A stretch of DNA of 7,932 nt from Anaerolineae bacterium (lineage in GTDB: Bacteria; Chloroflexota; Anaerolineae; B4-G1): assembly GCA_027079895.1 (NCBI GenBank), contig JALWUZ010000123.1, positions 1-7,932 of the forward strand, given 5' to 3'. This document shows, piece after piece, positions 6,297 through 7,932 of this stretch; the stretch's first letter is position 1; every line of letters begins with the position of its first letter. Below the pieces are notes generated by a model that had not been told where the DNA came from, made no database searches, and saw only the letters and a program-made list of their open reading frames with translations. Made by a program: the position numbers and the translations under genes.

Positions 6297-6863
6297 CTAG
6301 CCTTCCAGCAACTCTCGCTGTTTGCGGTCGCTGATTTCGTCCATCTTCTCGACGTAACGGTCAATGAGTTTCTGGAGGTCGTCCTTGCCGCGGTAGAATT
6401 CATCCTCGGAGATGAGTTTTTCCTTCTCGAAGTCGCGCATGTCGTCCAGGGCCTCGCGGCGGATGTTCCGCAGGGCGACCTTGCCCTCTTCGACCCGCTG
6501 GCGCACCATCCGGGCCAGTTCCTTGCGCCGCTCCTCGGTCAGCCGGGGGATGGGGAGGCGGATGATGCGTCCATCATTCAACGGCGTGAGCCCCAGTTCC
6601 GACTTGAGGATGGCCCGCTCGATGTTCGCCAGTGAACCGGGGTCGTAGGGGCGGATGGTGATCAACTGCGGTTCCGGCGCAGAGATGACCGCCAGTTGAT
6701 TGAGCGGGGTAGGGACGCCGTAATACTCCACCAGCACCCGCTCCACCAGCGCGGGGGAGGCGCGTCCGGTGCGGATGGTACGCAGGTCGCTTTCCAATAC
6801 GGCGGTGGTCTTCTCCATCCGCTCCTCGGTTTCCTGAAGTAGTTCGTCAATCATCTCGTCCAT
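6297..6863 (-). CDS. frr: Ribosome recycling factor
   Basis: Together with EF-G this factor splits the post-termination ribosome so that the subunits can be reused; it is essential in most bacteria. The protein is 188 residues (family about 185). Helical domain I comprises residues 1-30 and 105-188, and the inserted beta domain II about 31-104. Recognisable blocks are LRTIRTGRASPALVERV (27-43), the YYGVPTPLNQLA stretch (47-58), GLTPLNDGRIIRLPIPRLTE (91-110) running into ERRKELARMV, LRNIRREALD (131-140), and ISEDE followed by KDDLQKLIDRYVEKMDEI. GGAG lies 9 nt before the ATG at 6863; Met4 is a less favoured alternative. Its upstream neighbour is not pyrH, the usual partner, but an AT-rich accessory gene. 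Confidence 0.97.
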   Translation of the reverse strand: MDEMIDELLQETEERMEKTTAVLESDLRTIRTGRASPALVERVLVEYYGVPTPLNQLAVISAPEPQLITIRPYDPGSLANIERAILKSELGLTPLNDGRIIRLPIPRLTEERRKELARMVRQRVEEGKVALRNIRREALDDMRDFEKEKLISEDEFYRGKDDLQKLIDRYVEKMDEISDRKQRELLEG

Positions 6864-6888
6864 GTTTCACTGCTCCATCCGAAGGCGT

Positions 6889-6942
6889 CAGCGGCACGGC
6901 GGCGTTTACCAACGTTGTTCCACGGCGTAGCCGTGTCCGCTG
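6889..6942 (-). promoter_or_regulatory. Alternative-pairing RNA leader upstream of frr
   Basis: Read as minus-strand RNA, three arms occur in order. A is CAGCGGACACGGC (6942-6930), B is GCCGTG (6926-6921) and C is GCCGTGCCGCTG (6900-6889). A pairs with C over 12 bp with one bulged A, or its CACGGC end pairs with B as a tight 6-bp hairpin with a 3-nt loop. The two pairings exclude each other. No U-tract follows, so it is not a textbook intrinsic terminator. The structure ends 12 nt before the frr GGAG. An RNA switch is inference; a remnant of a palindromic element at the edge of the AT-rich island is the main alternative. Confidence 0.4.
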
Positions 6943-6951
6943 CACACAGGT

Positions 6952-7809
6952 CTAGGTGGTTCCAGAGCCAAGCTCGTTCTCGACAAACCATTCTAGCACT
7001 CTGATAAAAACGGGAAGAATGACTTCAACGTCTCTTTTCGAGCCTACATATTCATGAGCACCAACGTTACCACTTAACCGTAAAGCGTTCAAGTACGCCC
7101 CTATAATGGGCGGAATACATCCTTCCCTTTGTAGCCGTTTAGTTTTATCTGCCAAGTTTGCACGAGGTGGGGGTGAGGTGCTTAACTTTTTCGCGTAGAT
7201 GTAGTCAATTATTTTCTCTATGATGAACCTAATTTTGACCAATACGCTTTGTGGGTCAACTTGCAAAAGTTCTATTAGGCTTTCTCCCATATTTACATCT
7301 TCAACATCAAGAGCCGCTGTTATATCATTCCATTCAACAATCTGCAAAAGGGGCAAATACCTGTTGTAAGCAAAGTCTTCTTGCTCTAGTACAGCCTTGA
7401 CTCTTTCCCTTATCTGTAAATAATAGGCCGAATAGTGAACAAGATTAGCATACACATTGGTGACTTGCCAACGGAGCAGTGTTTCATCAGGATGTTTTTT
7501 GTACAGTAGCTCTAATGCAAAACGGACTCGAGAATCCCGTTCCTCTAACTCCCTAAATCGGCTTGCTTGCCTCCTCGCCTCAGCGACAATGCTATTACTG
7601 CCAGCGATACCTTGTTCCCAATTGTACCGGACGCTTAATGTCAACATTTCCCGAAACAAGGCCTCGTGCTTTCCAGTTAAGGCATCCAGATACCAATAGT
7701 TTAGAACTGACAGCCGCCCATCACCAGAGTAACCTTCCATTGGTTCAATTGCTACCAAACTTGTTGTTGAAGTCCCTGCCTCCAACCTTCCTACTAATTG
7801 AGTGGGTAA
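6952..7809 (-). CDS. AT-rich accessory protein with DUF4145-like C-terminus, 5' end removed by IS insertion
   Basis: The native frame runs from the IS junction to the TAG at 6954-6952, about 285 residues. An open frame continues to an ATG at 7896, but its first 29 residues come from the insertion sequence and are not part of the original protein. Without them the first Met is at 7740, with no ribosome binding site. The last ~110 residues are mostly helical, with VLVKIRFIIEKIIDYIYAKK, then CIPPIIGAYLNALRLSGNVG-AHE and a final VFIRVLEWFVENE. The LR..GN.GAH block is typical of DUF4145-type domains, often found at the C-terminus of accessory and defence-associated proteins. I do not recognise the N-terminal part, which looks helical and rich in aromatic residues. 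GC is about 40%, far below the neighbours, suggesting horizontal gain. It is probably non-functional now. Confidence 0.65.
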   Translation of the reverse strand, partial: LPTQLVGRLEAGTSTTSLVAIEPMEGYSGDGRLSVLNYWYLDALTGKHEALFREMLTLSVRYNWEQGIAGSNSIVAEARRQASRFRELEERDSRVRFALELLYKKHPDETLLRWQVTNVYANLVHYSAYYLQIRERVKAVLEQEDFAYNRYLPLLQIVEWNDITAALDVEDVNMGESLIELLQVDPQSVLVKIRFIIEKIIDYIYAKKLSTSPPPRANLADKTKRLQREGCIPPIIGAYLNALRLSGNVGAHEYVGSKRDVEVILPVFIRVLEWFVENELGSGTT

Positions 7810-7828
7810 GAGCCTGTTTGAAAATTGC
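7810..7828 (+). repeat. Putative left terminal inverted repeat of the IS
   Basis: GAGCCTGTTTGAAAATTGC begins immediately after TAA and is similar in style to ends of IS5-group elements (a GAG-CTGTTTGAAA type end, from memory). The exact inner limit cannot be set without the partner repeat. Confidence 0.6.
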
Positions 7829-7853
7829 TTGCAGCAGTGGTTTGCCTTACAAT
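7825..7853 (+). promoter_or_regulatory. Probable transposase promoter
   Basis: TTGCTT (7825-7830) and TACAAT (7848-7853) are separated by 17 bp. The -10 box matches the sigma-70 consensus at five of six positions. The -35 keeps only TTG. It overlaps the inverted-repeat end, a common layout in insertion sequences, and lies 32 nt before the start codon. Confidence 0.45.
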
Positions 7854-7885
7854 CCCGTTCGAATCCCGAGAGCAGGAGGTGGGCT

Positions 7886-7932
7886 ATGCAACGCAAGCAA
7901 TACGGCAGTGATCTCAGCGACCGGGAATGGGA
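7886..7932 (+). CDS. IS5-family transposase, N-terminal fragment (cut by window edge)
   Basis: The frame begins at ATG 7886 and encodes MQRKQYGSDLSDREW before the window ends. The pattern of a short basic start, then Y-x-S-D-L-[ST]-D-x-[EQ]-W is the usual N-terminus of IS5-group (DUF4096-type) transposases. AGGAGGT at 7874-7880 stands 5 nt before the ATG, an ideal ribosome binding site. Too little is present to see the DDE residues or to tell whether the enzyme is intact. It is the only plus-strand gene in the window. Confidence 0.8.
   Translation, partial: MQRKQYGSDLSDREW

Larger units (their letters stand above)
7810..7932 (+). mobile_element. Left end of an IS5-family-like insertion sequence, continues past window
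   Basis: At 7810 the sequence changes to GAGCCTGTTTGAAAATTGC, which resembles the terminal inverted repeats of IS5-family elements. A promoter-like pair, a perfect ribosome binding site and a transposase start codon follow within 80 nt. The three bases just outside are TAA (7807-7809), a plausible 3-bp target duplication for this family. The right end, the second inverted repeat and the second TAA lie beyond the window, so the element is inferred from one end only. It interrupts the AT-rich gene on the opposite strand. Confidence 0.75.

Noticed and set aside
7850..7872. tRNA T-loop (GTTCGAATCC)
   Set aside because: The flanking bases do not pair into a T-stem and no acceptor, D or anticodon arm is found nearby. 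It is chance sequence in the IS leader.

Overview
The window is a GC-rich (mid-60s percent by eye) bacterial chromosome segment. Eight core or housekeeping genes lie head to tail on the minus strand, and a foreign-looking AT-rich gene and the left end of an insertion sequence occupy the right side. The proteins suggest a GC-rich, deep-branching bacterium. Chloroflexota is my best guess from the gene set and the style of the Rho and GNAT proteins, but no marker here settles it.

In the direction of transcription (right to left): frr (ribosome recycling factor), uppS (undecaprenyl diphosphate synthase) and cdsA (phosphatidate cytidylyltransferase) form the widely conserved translation and envelope-lipid cluster. 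Next, 435 bp without a gene is almost filled by a tandem array of 46-bp units. After it come a two-CBS-domain protein, class I fructose-1,6-bisphosphatase (fbp), transcription terminator Rho, a HAD-superfamily phosphatase and a COG3375-like GNAT acetyltransferase that runs off the left edge. Spacings are short: 11 nt from fbp to rho, 36 nt from the CBS gene to fbp, and an ATGA overlap from HAD to GNAT. This suggests one or two long operons, with the array as the only large gap.

Upstream of frr, an 88-nt leader contains three arms that can form two mutually exclusive hairpins. Beyond it the base composition drops to about 40% GC over a gene whose C-terminal third looks like a DUF4145-type domain. 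That gene loses its 5' end at position 7810, where an IS5-family-like element begins. The element shows an inverted-repeat-like end, a promoter, a perfect ribosome binding site and the first 15 codons of a transposase on the plus strand. The usual upstream partner of frr (pyrH) is not in the window, and neither is the usual downstream partner of cdsA (dxr).

Points of most interest are the 46-bp array (stop-free in every minus-strand frame, period not divisible by 3, with linked CpG-type variants), the alternative-pairing frr leader, the CBS-FBPase-Rho linkage, and the accessory gene cut by an IS next to an essential cluster. I did not find a complete novel system. The broken DUF4145-like gene is the only piece resembling defence-type accessory DNA.
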